Shown piece after piece: positions 44,584-51,540 of a stretch of DNA of 64,000 nt (position 1 is the stretch's first letter; the number at the start of each line of letters is the position of its first letter). The DNA is taken from the NCBI RefSeq assembly GCF_003480915.1, contig NZ_QUKD01000011.1, positions 178,516 through 242,515 of the forward strand. The letters are read 5' to 3'. This stretch comes from Parabacteroides sp. TM07-1AC (GTDB lineage: Bacteria > Bacteroidota > Bacteroidia > Bacteroidales > Tannerellaceae). Position numbers and translations under genes: made by a program. The notes beneath the pieces were generated by a model. It saw only the letters and a list, made by a program, of their open reading frames with translations. It was not told the DNA's origin and searched no databases.

Positions 44584-45849
44584 TTATTTGTCATTTTGAT
44601 TGAGTGAATTAATGATCTTCATCCGTGAAGCCCGGTACGCCGGTATGCCGGCAGAAAGGAGATTGATGATCAGGCAAACGGCAAATACCGCCAGCAAGAC
44701 CGGGAATGAGATGAGCGTACTGGCTGGGATCGTGCTGTCTGCCGCAATATCCAGCAGCCAGTCCCGCATTTGGAAGACGACGACATACGACAGTGCCAAT
44801 CCTATCACGCCGCCGATCACCGAAGTGATCAGGTTTTCAAAAAGTACCTGTATCAGGATCGTATACTTCTTGGCACCGAACGCCTTTCGGATACCGATCT
44901 CTTCCGTCCGTTTCTTTATACGTGAGAGACTCAAGCCAGAGAGGTTGATCGCCGGTATCAATAGCAGGATCAGCAGGATAAAAATCATTTTCCTTTTTTG
45001 TACGGCGATAGCGGAGGCAATCTCTTCGGCATTATTCCCGTAAATCTCTTTTTGGAATATCTTGTTGTTTACCGGTCCTTTCAGATAAAGAATCCAGGGA
45101 CTGTGTTCCGTTTCGAATTTTTTCTCCATCTTTCGTACCTCTTCTATGATAGCCGGGAAATCATCCGGGCTTTCAGCCATCAGCATCACTTCGGTAAACC
45201 TGTTTTCGACAGGCTGTGTGGTATTGGGTATCCACAGGTCGCCGTATGCCTGTTTGAAAACCGGCGATACGTCTTCTACGATACCCACGATCCGGTACGG
45301 TTTGAAATTCACTAGAAAAGTTTGTCCCAGCGCATTTTCTCCTTTGAATACTTGCCGGGCGAGTGTTTCACTGACAACCGCCACGGATATTCCCGACTGA
45401 AATTCCCCGTCGCTGAACGGCCGTCCCTGCAAGAAGGAAAAAGACATTATTTTCCAGTAAGCCGTGTCGGTTATCCGCATATGGGCATTGATGATCTCGC
45501 TCGATCCTTCGCGCGTGATCAGTGTATTGGGAATATTTGACCATGACGGATTGACTCCGGAAACATATAAGGGAGTTTTCAGCGGGTAAAGATACTCTTT
45601 GAGTGTCTCGTAAGGGATGGATCCCGACTGCCAGCTGTTTCTTGCCGTATCCCTTTTTACCTGGTAGTTTATATATAAGGTACGATACCGGTTTATCTCC
45701 GGTGCGGTACTGATCTCCTTTATCTCGTCTGTTACAATGATCGTCATGATCATCATAATAGCCAGTGCAGTTCCCATAATAGCGATCAGGCTGATGAACT
45801 TGTTTTGTCTCAGCATCAGCAGCGCCTGTTTGAAATATACTTTGTACAT
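44584..45849 (-). CDS. MacB/FtsX-type ABC permease (421 aa)
   Basis: Second half-size permease: helix at about 15-40, periplasmic domain (about 45-285), three C-terminal helices, and the ATPase-contact motif R-T-E-E-I-G-I-R-K-A-F-G-A. Ends with I-P-A-Y-R-A-S-R-M-K-I-I-N-S-L, the usual FtsX tail. Lies 17 bp downstream of the ATPase gene and 2 bp upstream of the other permease, so the three form one transporter. Probably a heterodimeric permease with its neighbour (inference). Substrate unknown. Confidence 0.9.
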   Translation of the reverse strand: MYKVYFKQALLMLRQNKFISLIAIMGTALAIMMIMTIIVTDEIKEISTAPEINRYRTLYINYQVKRDTARNSWQSGSIPYETLKEYLYPLKTPLYVSGVNPSWSNIPNTLITREGSSEIINAHMRITDTAYWKIMSFSFLQGRPFSDGEFQSGISVAVVSETLARQVFKGENALGQTFLVNFKPYRIVGIVEDVSPVFKQAYGDLWIPNTTQPVENRFTEVMLMAESPDDFPAIIEEVRKMEKKFETEHSPWILYLKGPVNNKIFQKEIYGNNAEEIASAIAVQKRKMIFILLILLLIPAINLSGLSLSRIKKRTEEIGIRKAFGAKKYTILIQVLFENLITSVIGGVIGLALSYVVVFQMRDWLLDIAADSTIPASTLISFPVLLAVFAVCLIINLLSAGIPAYRASRMKIINSLNQNDK

Positions 45850-45866
45850 ACTGGTTCTTTTGTGAT

Positions 45867-46535
45867 TTATTCTACCCGTCTTCCGTCGAAGAAGCGGACG
45901 ATGCGTTGTGTTGATTCGGCAATATGCTCGTCGTGGGTTACCATGATGATGGTGGTTCCTTCTGCGTTCAGCCGGAATAAAAGCTCCATGATTTCCGCTC
46001 CCATTTTGCTGTCCAGGTTTCCGGTCGGTTCATCGGCGAGAATGATCTGCGGATTACCGACTATGGCGCGGGCAAGGGCGACGCGCTGGCATTGTCCGCC
46101 CGATAGCTGGGTCGGGAAATGTCTCATGCGGTGTGATAGCCCTACCTTTTCCAACACTTTTACGGCAGCTTCCCGGCGGCTTTTGGCAGAGGATTTTCTG
46201 TAAAGCAGCGGGAGTTCTACATTGTCCAGCACATTCAGCGAATTGATCAGATGAAAACTCTGGAAGACGAATCCGAGCATTTCATTTCTAAACTCCGCCA
46301 TTTCCCCGTCTTTCATTTCTGTGGTTTTTGTACCATTGATCAGGATATTTCCCTTATCAGGCAAATCCAGTAAGCCCATTAAATTGAGTAATGTACTCTT
46401 CCCGCATCCCGACGGTCCCATAATAGAAAGGAATTCGCCTTTTTGGACTGAGAGATTCACATTTTCAAGAGCAGTGGTTTCTACTTCCGTTGTGCGGTAT
46501 ATTTTTGTTATACCTTCCAGTTTGATTATTTCCAT
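45867..46535 (-). CDS. LolD/MacB-type ABC transporter ATP-binding protein
   Basis: A 222-aa ATPase with Walker A G-P-S-G-C-G-K-S-T, Q-loop F-V-F-Q-S-F-H-L, signature L-S-G-G-Q-C-Q-R-V-A-L-A-R-A, Walker B I-I-L-A-D-E-P-T-G-N-L-D-S and switch H in M-V-T-H-D-E-H. The first gene of the operon ATPase, permease, permease, regulator, kinase. Signature reads LSGGQCQR rather than the common LSGGQQQR. Preceded by a perfect-looking sigma-54 promoter. Confidence 0.95.
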   Translation of the reverse strand: MEIIKLEGITKIYRTTEVETTALENVNLSVQKGEFLSIMGPSGCGKSTLLNLMGLLDLPDKGNILINGTKTTEMKDGEMAEFRNEMLGFVFQSFHLINSLNVLDNVELPLLYRKSSAKSRREAAVKVLEKVGLSHRMRHFPTQLSGGQCQRVALARAIVGNPQIILADEPTGNLDSKMGAEIMELLFRLNAEGTTIIMVTHDEHIAESTQRIVRFFDGRRVE

Positions 46536-46564
46536 ATTATTTCCAGTTTATCTGCCTATCCTGT

Positions 46565-46581
46565 TGCAATGTGTGTGCCAT
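46565..46581 (-). promoter_or_regulatory. Consensus sigma-54 promoter of the second ABC operon
   Basis: The minus strand reads ATGGCAC-ACACA-TTGCA, an exact match to TGGCAC-N5-TTGCA. The predicted start is about 18-20 nt before the ATPase ATG at 46535. Confidence 0.88.
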
Positions 46582-46624
46582 ATTTCTATTGTGCTGAAAA
46601 TGAGCGGTAGTCTTTTTTACGGGG

Positions 46625-46649
46625 TGTCCGAATACGGACAAATTTGTCC
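46625..46649. promoter_or_regulatory. Overlapping palindromes upstream of the sigma-54 promoter
   Basis: TGTCCG-AATA-CGGACA (46625-46640) and GGACAAATTTGTCC (46636-46649) are both perfect palindromes and overlap, giving three GTCC/GGAC half sites on a roughly 10-bp period. They lie about 70-80 bp from the promoter, a normal place for an NtrC-type upstream activating site. The sequence differs from the enhancer of the first system, fitting a different regulator. Confidence 0.7.
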
Positions 46650-46667
46650 ATAATCCTGTATAAAAGA

Positions 46668-46716
46668 AGCCCGCATTCTCAGATTGTCATCTATGAACAA
46701 CTTGAGAATGCGGGCT
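46668..46716. terminator. Hairpin insulating the ABC operon from the fimbrial island
   Basis: AGCCCGCATTCTCA (46668-46681) pairs perfectly with TGAGAATGCGGGCT (46703-46716), 21-nt loop. On the minus strand it is followed by CTTCTTTTATA, so it can stop leftward transcription. Confidence 0.7.
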
Positions 46717-46861
46717 ATATTAATTATGTAACCTCACGGTTATGTTAATTAAGGTTTGCCTATAGAATTTAAGGGATCCGTATAGACAGAGTATAGGGTA
46801 AAATTTCACAAATTGTATTGTGTCCACAAATGTACTGCCATTGGTGTTATTTGCAATGTGT

Positions 46862-46897
46862 GTATTCCTATCATAGATATGTGGTATATATATCAAT
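46862..46897 (+). promoter_or_regulatory. 35-bp fimbrial-locus motif, copy A
   Basis: GTATTCCTATC-N9-TGGTAT-N3-TATCAAT. Same parts and spacings as copies at 48344-48379 (minus) and 58033-58068. Confidence 0.6.
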
Positions 46898-47008
46898 CTT
46901 TATTGGAGGCTATATGTTGGGTGGTAAAACTATCATTTCTGATACAAATACAGCTGTTGTGTTTGTAGGTCTTGAATATCAATATTTATAAAACTTAAAT
47001 TAACGCAT

Positions 47009-47043
47009 GTGTTCCTATCATAAAGGGTGGTAATCCTATCACG
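47009..47043 (+). promoter_or_regulatory. 35-bp fimbrial-locus motif, copy D (N8 variant)
   Basis: GTGTTCCTATC-N8-TGGTAA-N3-TATCACG. One base shorter in the first spacer than the other copies and slightly degenerate in the last block. Confidence 0.45.
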
Positions 47044-47058
47044 GAGAATCGCGTATAT

Positions 47059-47100
47059 GAAAAAAAGCGGCGCACATGCGGAACAATCCGGATGTACGCC
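47059..47100 (-). terminator. Rho-independent terminator of the Mfa2-like gene
   Basis: GGCGCACATGCGGA (47069-47082) and TCCGGATGTACGCC (47087-47100) pair with two mismatches; the A-run at 47060-47066 gives a T-run on the minus strand. It lies 31 bp after the stop at 47132. Confidence 0.8.
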
Positions 47101-47131
47101 TTTATGCATATAAAAAATTGAGGGTCAAATT

Positions 47132-48067
47132 TTAATCAATAGTAACATGCTGAATAACTGTACCCCAGTCTGTTACAACAATATTGCCACTATTTCTTGA
47201 AAGATCAAAAGTCAATTCAGACAATTCTCCTTCGTTTACAGACACTTTCTCCAAATTTTTGACATTTTCGGAAGAAAGAATCATTTTATCGTCTTTGTAA
47301 AGCTCTATCGTGATATTGGAAGCCGGTAAAATAGTTGTGTTGTCAGCAACAAGATTACCTTTTTCGTTCAAAGTAGCCGGAATAATATATTCGATATCTT
47401 CTCCGGTCAGTTCACCGTTATGATTGAAAGAACTTTTTGTTTTCTTTATTTTGTAATAAAAATCGCCGTCTCTTGAATCCAGCACTTTAATGATCCCTTT
47501 TGTGATCAAAGAAATGGAAGAAACTTTGCGTTCGATTTTTAAAGTTTGAGTAGCCGATTTTGTAGAAGCGCTTTTTAAAGTAACCTGTCCGTAGAATAAA
47601 TCTCCCGGCAGGGTTGATGCGATACCGTTATTCTGTTTCAGGCTTACCTGCAGGTCGGAAATAATATTTGCCTGACTCATGGTGCTGACGTTTTCATTGT
47701 CTCCACACAATCCTGCCCATGCCACAACAGTGATCTGATCAGATCCCGGACATGCTATTTCGATCGGTTTAGCCTGGAGTAAATACGTCTTGTCTACAGT
47801 CATTTGTTTGTAGAAATCACCGCTCTGGTCGAATACGAACAAAGTTGTCTGATCTACGTCACCTTTTACTGTGATATCCTGATTGTCGGAATATGCTTTA
47901 AGAATAACAGAAAATGGAGCTTCAGCTTTAGAAGCTGCTGTATCAATAATACTTTCATCGATACCTGTTGAAGAAGTACTGTCTGCTGAACAGCTAGCGA
48001 AAGTGATTGTAGCGATCAATGTGCAAACAAACACAATACAATTTGTTGAAATTCTACCCTTTTTCAT
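47132..48067 (-). CDS. FimB/Mfa2-family fimbrial anchor-like lipoprotein
   Basis: A 311-aa lipoprotein: signal ending F-A-S-C (lipobox), serine/threonine-rich linker, then two beta-sandwich domains of the FimB/Mfa2 family (T-L-F-V-F-D-Q-S-G, V-V-A-W-A-G, L-P-G-D-L-F-Y-G). The C-terminus I-V-V-T-D-W-G-T-V matches the V-x-x-W motif of the fimbrial proteins on the other side of the regulator. In Porphyromonas, FimB/Mfa2 proteins anchor the fimbria in the outer membrane and limit its length. This gene stands alone and points away from the main fimbrial run, a second anchor beside the one at 54386. Confidence 0.82.
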   Translation of the reverse strand: MKKGRISTNCIVFVCTLIATITFASCSADSTSSTGIDESIIDTAASKAEAPFSVILKAYSDNQDITVKGDVDQTTLFVFDQSGDFYKQMTVDKTYLLQAKPIEIACPGSDQITVVAWAGLCGDNENVSTMSQANIISDLQVSLKQNNGIASTLPGDLFYGQVTLKSASTKSATQTLKIERKVSSISLITKGIIKVLDSRDGDFYYKIKKTKSSFNHNGELTGEDIEYIIPATLNEKGNLVADNTTILPASNITIELYKDDKMILSSENVKNLEKVSVNEGELSELTFDLSRNSGNIVVTDWGTVIQHVTID

Positions 48068-48170
48068 GACCTTAATTTTTTATATGCTTGTAAATTACCC
48101 TATACTCTTGAGAGATTCCCTTAATTTGGTTAAGACCCTCATCAAAACCTTTTGTCTCTCGTTTACATTG

Positions 48171-48204
48171 CAAATGTAGAGACTAAAATGACATGTGTAT
48201 CAAA
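48171..48204 (-). promoter_or_regulatory. Promoter of the Mfa2-like gene
   Basis: Minus strand TTTG (48201-48204), 22-bp spacer, TACATTTG (48171-48178). The -7 region TACATTTGCAATGT is identical to that of the fimbrillin gene at 51541. The leader is about 100 nt and carries GTATAGGGTAA. Confidence 0.6.
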
Positions 48205-48343
48205 TATAGTGATAATAAAAGTTAAAACGATCAAAATAGTTGCTGAAAATGTCAAAAACAGCGGTGTGAAACTCTTAAAACATATGTAAATCTCTTATTT
48301 GCATGTCGTGAATGATAGATATGACAGGCTCGTTATTCTTTGA

Positions 48344-48379
48344 ATTGATAGAAATACCACTCTTTTGCGATAGGAATAC
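48344..48379 (-). promoter_or_regulatory. 35-bp fimbrial-locus motif, copy B
   Basis: On the minus strand GTATTCCTATC-N9-TGGTAT-N3-TATCAAT: all three fixed blocks are identical to copy A while the spacers differ, which suggests selection on the blocks. Confidence 0.6.
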
Positions 48380-48627
48380 ATCTGTATTTGATAGTTTGAG
48401 GAGGGTAGTGGGGAGATCTTGTGGAATGTGTTGATAAATGCAAATAGTGAAGAAAAAATTGATAATCATGTCTTATTTCGTAAATAAAAAAGATTCAACA
48501 CTCTCAAAACGAAATTTTTTTAGCACCTTTGCATAGGTGATCCGGTGTAATCAGGCAGGCACTGGTCATTGATTGAAAGGATATTGAGGAGATAAAAAAT
48601 CTTAGAAACTAAAATATATATATCGAT

Positions 48628-50673
48628 ATGATTAATAAGACTTTGTACAGGAAATGGTTCCTATTTCTTGTTTACTTTGTTTTTTGCGGCCTACAGGCAT
48701 TCGCAGCAGGGGATTCTGCCAGTCCTTTGGAAATAACAGTTTTGGTGGTTGTTCTTATTTTGGTATTGCTGTTTATCGGTGCAGCTTTCTATATAAGAAA
48801 GATGTATAGCGGTTTTACGGGTCAGTCTCAGGCAATAGTAAAGGAAAACGAGTTGCTGGCAATGAAACAAAAGGAGGCTGACCGAAAATGTAAAGAGTTG
48901 GAAGCTGCTAAAAAAGAATTGGAGGAACAGAAGCACGCAATAGAAGAGCAGAAGCAAACTATCGAAGAACAAGCAGCGGAGCTCGAATCAGAGAAAAACG
49001 AACTTCTTCAAAAAATTACTGCCCAGGAAACGGCTATCTCTACATTGAACAGTAATAAAAAAGACCTGGAGCAACTGCTTGTTTCCAAAATAAAAGAGAG
49101 CGATGCCATGCAGCGCGAGGTTGCCGACAAACTGGCGGAAGCCGAATCCCGCCTGAAAGAAGCCGAACTGATCCATGATAATTTCTTTATCGAGACCATC
49201 CATGAGATGCGTACTCCTCTTTCGTTGGTGCTGGGTTCGTTGGCGTTGGTGGTGCAGAATAAGGATGAAAACGAGGATATGTCGACCCAGCTGCTTTCTG
49301 CCTATCGTAATACGCTGGCCTTGCAGGACCTTGCCGACCAGCTGATCGGAACACGCCGCGCCAATGATGTTGCCAACTATCTGCGTATCGCCCGTTACGA
49401 CTTGATTGAGATATCCCGCCAGATATGTGACTTGTTTGTCGACTGGGTGGCTATGAATAACGTCGATTTCCAGGTCAATACCCAGACGGCTGTGTTATGG
49501 ATCTGGCTGGACCGGCGTAAAATGGAATATGCTTTACGTACATTATTATCTAATGCATTCAAGAATACATTCGTTTACGGAAAAGTTACGCTGGATATTT
49601 CCGTGGTCCGCAAGGACGGCAGGGCCTACTGCGCTGTATCCGTACAGGACGAGGGGTTGAATGAAGATGAAAGTGCCCGTCGCGGTTTGAGACAGGTGCA
49701 CGATATGACGGAGGATATAGGCGGATTCTACAGCAATGAAACGACCGCTTCGGGTACGACCTACACATTATTAATACCGCTGGGTAAACAGCATCTGATG
49801 GAACGCCGTGTGGAATTTGTGGAACCGGAAGCCGACCTGGTGAAACTGAACGACCGCCAGAAGGAAGAAATTGCCGAATTTATCCAGGTGATCCCGCAGA
49901 AGAAGACTACCGGTAAGAAAATCCTCGTTATCGACGACAGCGACCAGATACGCTGGTTCCTGAAACATGTCTTTGCGAAAGAATATGAGATACTGGAGGC
50001 GCGTAACGGAGAAGAAGGTTTGAGTGTTGCTTTTGCCGCCAATCCGGACCTGATTCTTTGCGATGTGATGATGCCTGTCAAAGACGGGTTCGAAACCTGT
50101 AAGGAGTTGAAGGCCGATCCACGTACTTCGCAGACCCCTGTTGTCATGCTGACGGCAAAGGTGGAGAGTGAGGATGTCATTGTCGGTCTTGAAGCCGGTG
50201 CGGATGATTATATCACGAAGCCTTTCGATGTTGAGATTCTGCGTAGTAAATTGAATAACCTGGTGAAACGGCGTGAACAGTTGAAGCAGTTCTTCACCAA
50301 GACGCTTGCAGGAACGGCTCCCCAGGAACCGGACGAAAACGAACCGGGCATACCGAGCAATCCGTTCATGGATCTGGTCGTGAAGAATATCGAAATGCAT
50401 TTGGACGATTCAACTTTCGAAGCCAAAGTGCTGGCGGATTCATTGAATATGAGTTTGCCGACCTTATATCGTAAAATCAAGCAGTTCTCCGATTGCAGTA
50501 TCCTGGAGCTGACCCGTACGATCCGTCTGAAAAAAGCCGCCGAACTGATCCGGACCCAGCAATACTCTGTACAGGAAGTGGCTGAATTGGTCGGCTTCAA
50601 CGATACTGCCACGTTCCGCAAACGCTTCACCGAGCAATATGGCACAACACCTTCGCAGTACGGGCAGCCGTAA
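48628..50673 (+). CDS. Membrane-bound kinase-like/receiver/AraC regulator without sensor domain
   Basis: A 681-aa regulator. Signal-like segment (8-26), only about 8-10 residues outside the membrane, one helix (35-57), a coiled coil of about 110 residues (75-185), a HisKA-like segment with H192 (T-I-H-E-M-R-T-P-L), a degenerate HATPase (D341-E-G-L-N where DxGxG is expected; no GxGxG lid), a complete receiver with D479 (L-C-D-V-M-M-P-V-K-D-G) and an AraC HTH (about 585-680, S-L-P-T-L-Y-R-K-I, V-A-E-L-V-G-F-N-D). It has the order of Bacteroides hybrid two-component regulators but lacks the large periplasmic sensor. Placed inside the fimbrial island, it is the likely regulator of these genes (inference). 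No neighbour in an operon; followed by a terminator. Confidence 0.88.
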   Translation: MINKTLYRKWFLFLVYFVFCGLQAFAAGDSASPLEITVLVVVLILVLLFIGAAFYIRKMYSGFTGQSQAIVKENELLAMKQKEADRKCKELEAAKKELEEQKHAIEEQKQTIEEQAAELESEKNELLQKITAQETAISTLNSNKKDLEQLLVSKIKESDAMQREVADKLAEAESRLKEAELIHDNFFIETIHEMRTPLSLVLGSLALVVQNKDENEDMSTQLLSAYRNTLALQDLADQLIGTRRANDVANYLRIARYDLIEISRQICDLFVDWVAMNNVDFQVNTQTAVLWIWLDRRKMEYALRTLLSNAFKNTFVYGKVTLDISVVRKDGRAYCAVSVQDEGLNEDESARRGLRQVHDMTEDIGGFYSNETTASGTTYTLLIPLGKQHLMERRVEFVEPEADLVKLNDRQKEEIAEFIQVIPQKKTTGKKILVIDDSDQIRWFLKHVFAKEYEILEARNGEEGLSVAFAANPDLILCDVMMPVKDGFETCKELKADPRTSQTPVVMLTAKVESEDVIVGLEAGADDYITKPFDVEILRSKLNNLVKRREQLKQFFTKTLAGTAPQEPDENEPGIPSNPFMDLVVKNIEMHLDDSTFEAKVLADSLNMSLPTLYRKIKQFSDCSILELTRTIRLKKAAELIRTQQYSVQEVAELVGFNDTATFRKRFTEQYGTTPSQYGQP

Positions 50674-50705
50674 ACTTGGTGTACAAGACAATATTTCCCT
50701 AAAAA

Positions 50706-50750
50706 CTCGTTTTAAACGAACCGTCATTTCGTTTAAAACGAGTTTTTTTT
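50706..50750 (+). terminator. Rho-independent terminator after the regulator gene
   Basis: CTCGTTTTAAACGA (50706-50719) pairs perfectly with TCGTTTAAAACGAG (50729-50742), 9-nt loop, then eight T (50743-50750). The two arms are also the first two members of the repeat array. Confidence 0.85.
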
Positions 50751-50804
50751 CGTTTAAAACGGACTGTAGGCTCGTTTAAAACGAATTTTCGCCCGTTTAA
50801 AACG
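50708..50804. repeat. Five near-palindromic CGTTTAAAACG repeats at 21-22 bp period
   Basis: Copies begin at 50708 (CGTTTTAAACG), 50730, 50751, 50773 and 50794 (CGTTTAAAACG each). The steps are 22, 21, 22 and 21 bp, that is two helical turns. The first two form a terminator stem; the last three go beyond what a terminator needs. They lie between the 3' ends of the regulator (plus) and the HU gene (minus). Confidence 0.85.
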
Positions 50805-50903
50805 AGATTTGGGCTTTCGGGCTGACTTTTACTGATATCATACTATCTAACTTGACGGTTATCAGTGAGTTGTACTGAAAAGTATATACAACTACCGGAG
50901 ATG

Positions 50904-51191
50904 TCATTTTGTTTTTTTGCCATTGATATCTTCCAGCAAATATTTACCGGGTTTGAACTTGACTGTCGTTCTTGCCTCGATCATTACCGGGTCTCCGTTT
51001 TTGGGATTGCGTGCCATACGGGCAGTTTGCGGTCGCGGAGTCAATGTACCGAAGCCAATAATAACTATTTCTTCTTTTTGGCACATTTTTTCTGTTACGA
51101 TCTCGATGTAGGACTCCAACACTTTTTTAGCCTTTTGCTTGCTCAGGCCGGATTTCTCCGCCAATGCTACAATAAGTTCTGCTCTGTTCAT
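50904..51191 (-). CDS. HU-family DNA-binding protein
   Basis: A 95-aa classical HU/IHF-type protein, a nucleoid protein that binds and bends DNA as a dimer. N-terminal M-N-R-A-E-L-I-V-A-L-A-E-K-S-G-L-S-K, the turn V-I-I-G-F-G-T-L, and the arm motif A-R-N-P-K-N-G-D-P. C-terminal F-K-P-G-K-Y-L. It sits between the fimbrial regulator and the first major fimbrillin, on the opposite strand to both; HU could help shape the nearby promoters (inference), but chance placement is possible. A TAGCTTTG box (51223-51230) precedes it. Confidence 0.95.
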   Translation of the reverse strand: MNRAELIVALAEKSGLSKQKAKKVLESYIEIVTEKMCQKEEIVIIGFGTLTPRPQTARMARNPKNGDPVMIEARTTVKFKPGKYLLEDINGKKTK

Positions 51192-51222
51192 GAGTATTTT
51201 TCTTTAATGATTAATAATTCGA

Positions 51223-51230
51223 CAAAGCTA
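51223..51230 (-). promoter_or_regulatory. -7 promoter box for the HU gene
   Basis: TAGCTTTG on the minus strand, 32 bp before the ATG; matches TAnnTTTG. Confidence 0.55.
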
Positions 51231-51394
51231 ATGAAAACAAGCGATCTAATTGAAATCTTTGGCCTATAAATATTGTCGGACCCTGCAAAAGATATTTTTA
51301 CCCCTTTTTTGAGAGTCTTACATTTGTTGAGAATCGCATTGAAAGAACCGTTGAAAAACATTTAGAGTTTCACCGCTATTTATTGACACTGATA

Positions 51395-51429
51395 CCTATT
51401 CAGCTTTTTTTAGGACTGCCATACATTTG
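51395..51429 (+). promoter_or_regulatory. Fimbrillin promoter: CCTAT box and -7 box
   Basis: CCTATT at 51395 and TACATTTG at 51422, start-to-start distance 27 bp; the same geometry is found at 52985/53012 and 58111/58138. The rest of the 349-bp gap after the HU gene contains ATTTTTACCCCTT (also present at 58084-58096), and GTATAGGGTAA at 51457-51467, but no other gene. Confidence 0.6.
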
Positions 51430-51540
51430 CAATGTCATCAGGAAACAAATTATCGTATAGGGTAAAAAATGATAATCCTCTTATGGCTGAAACTAGTATT
51501 TATTAAACGTATATTATATAACTTCAAAAAATTAAAGAAT

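Larger units (their letters stand above)
46717..47058. other. Gene-free AT-rich stretch with fimbrial-type regulatory motifs
   Basis: No gene. It contains GTATAGGGTAA (46791-46801), a sequence also seen just upstream of two fimbrial genes, and two copies of the 35-bp motif TTCCTATC-N8/9-TGGTA at 46862-46897 and 47009-47043. It may be a remnant of a lost fimbrial promoter or an active regulatory region with no gene downstream on the plus strand. Confidence 0.6.
48068..48627. other. 560-bp divergent regulatory region
   Basis: No credible gene. It separates the Mfa2-like gene (minus) from the regulator (plus) and is strongly AT-rich. On the minus side it holds GTATAGGGTAA (48095-48105), TACATTTG (48171-48178) and TTTG (48201-48204); in the middle copy B of the 35-bp motif (48344-48379, minus); on the plus side a -7-like CACCTTTG (48524-48531). 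Confidence 0.7.

Noticed and set aside
50706..50804. CGTTTAAAACG array as a CRISPR
   Set aside because: Repeats are 11 bp with about 10-bp gaps, far too short for CRISPR repeats and spacers, and no cas genes are present.
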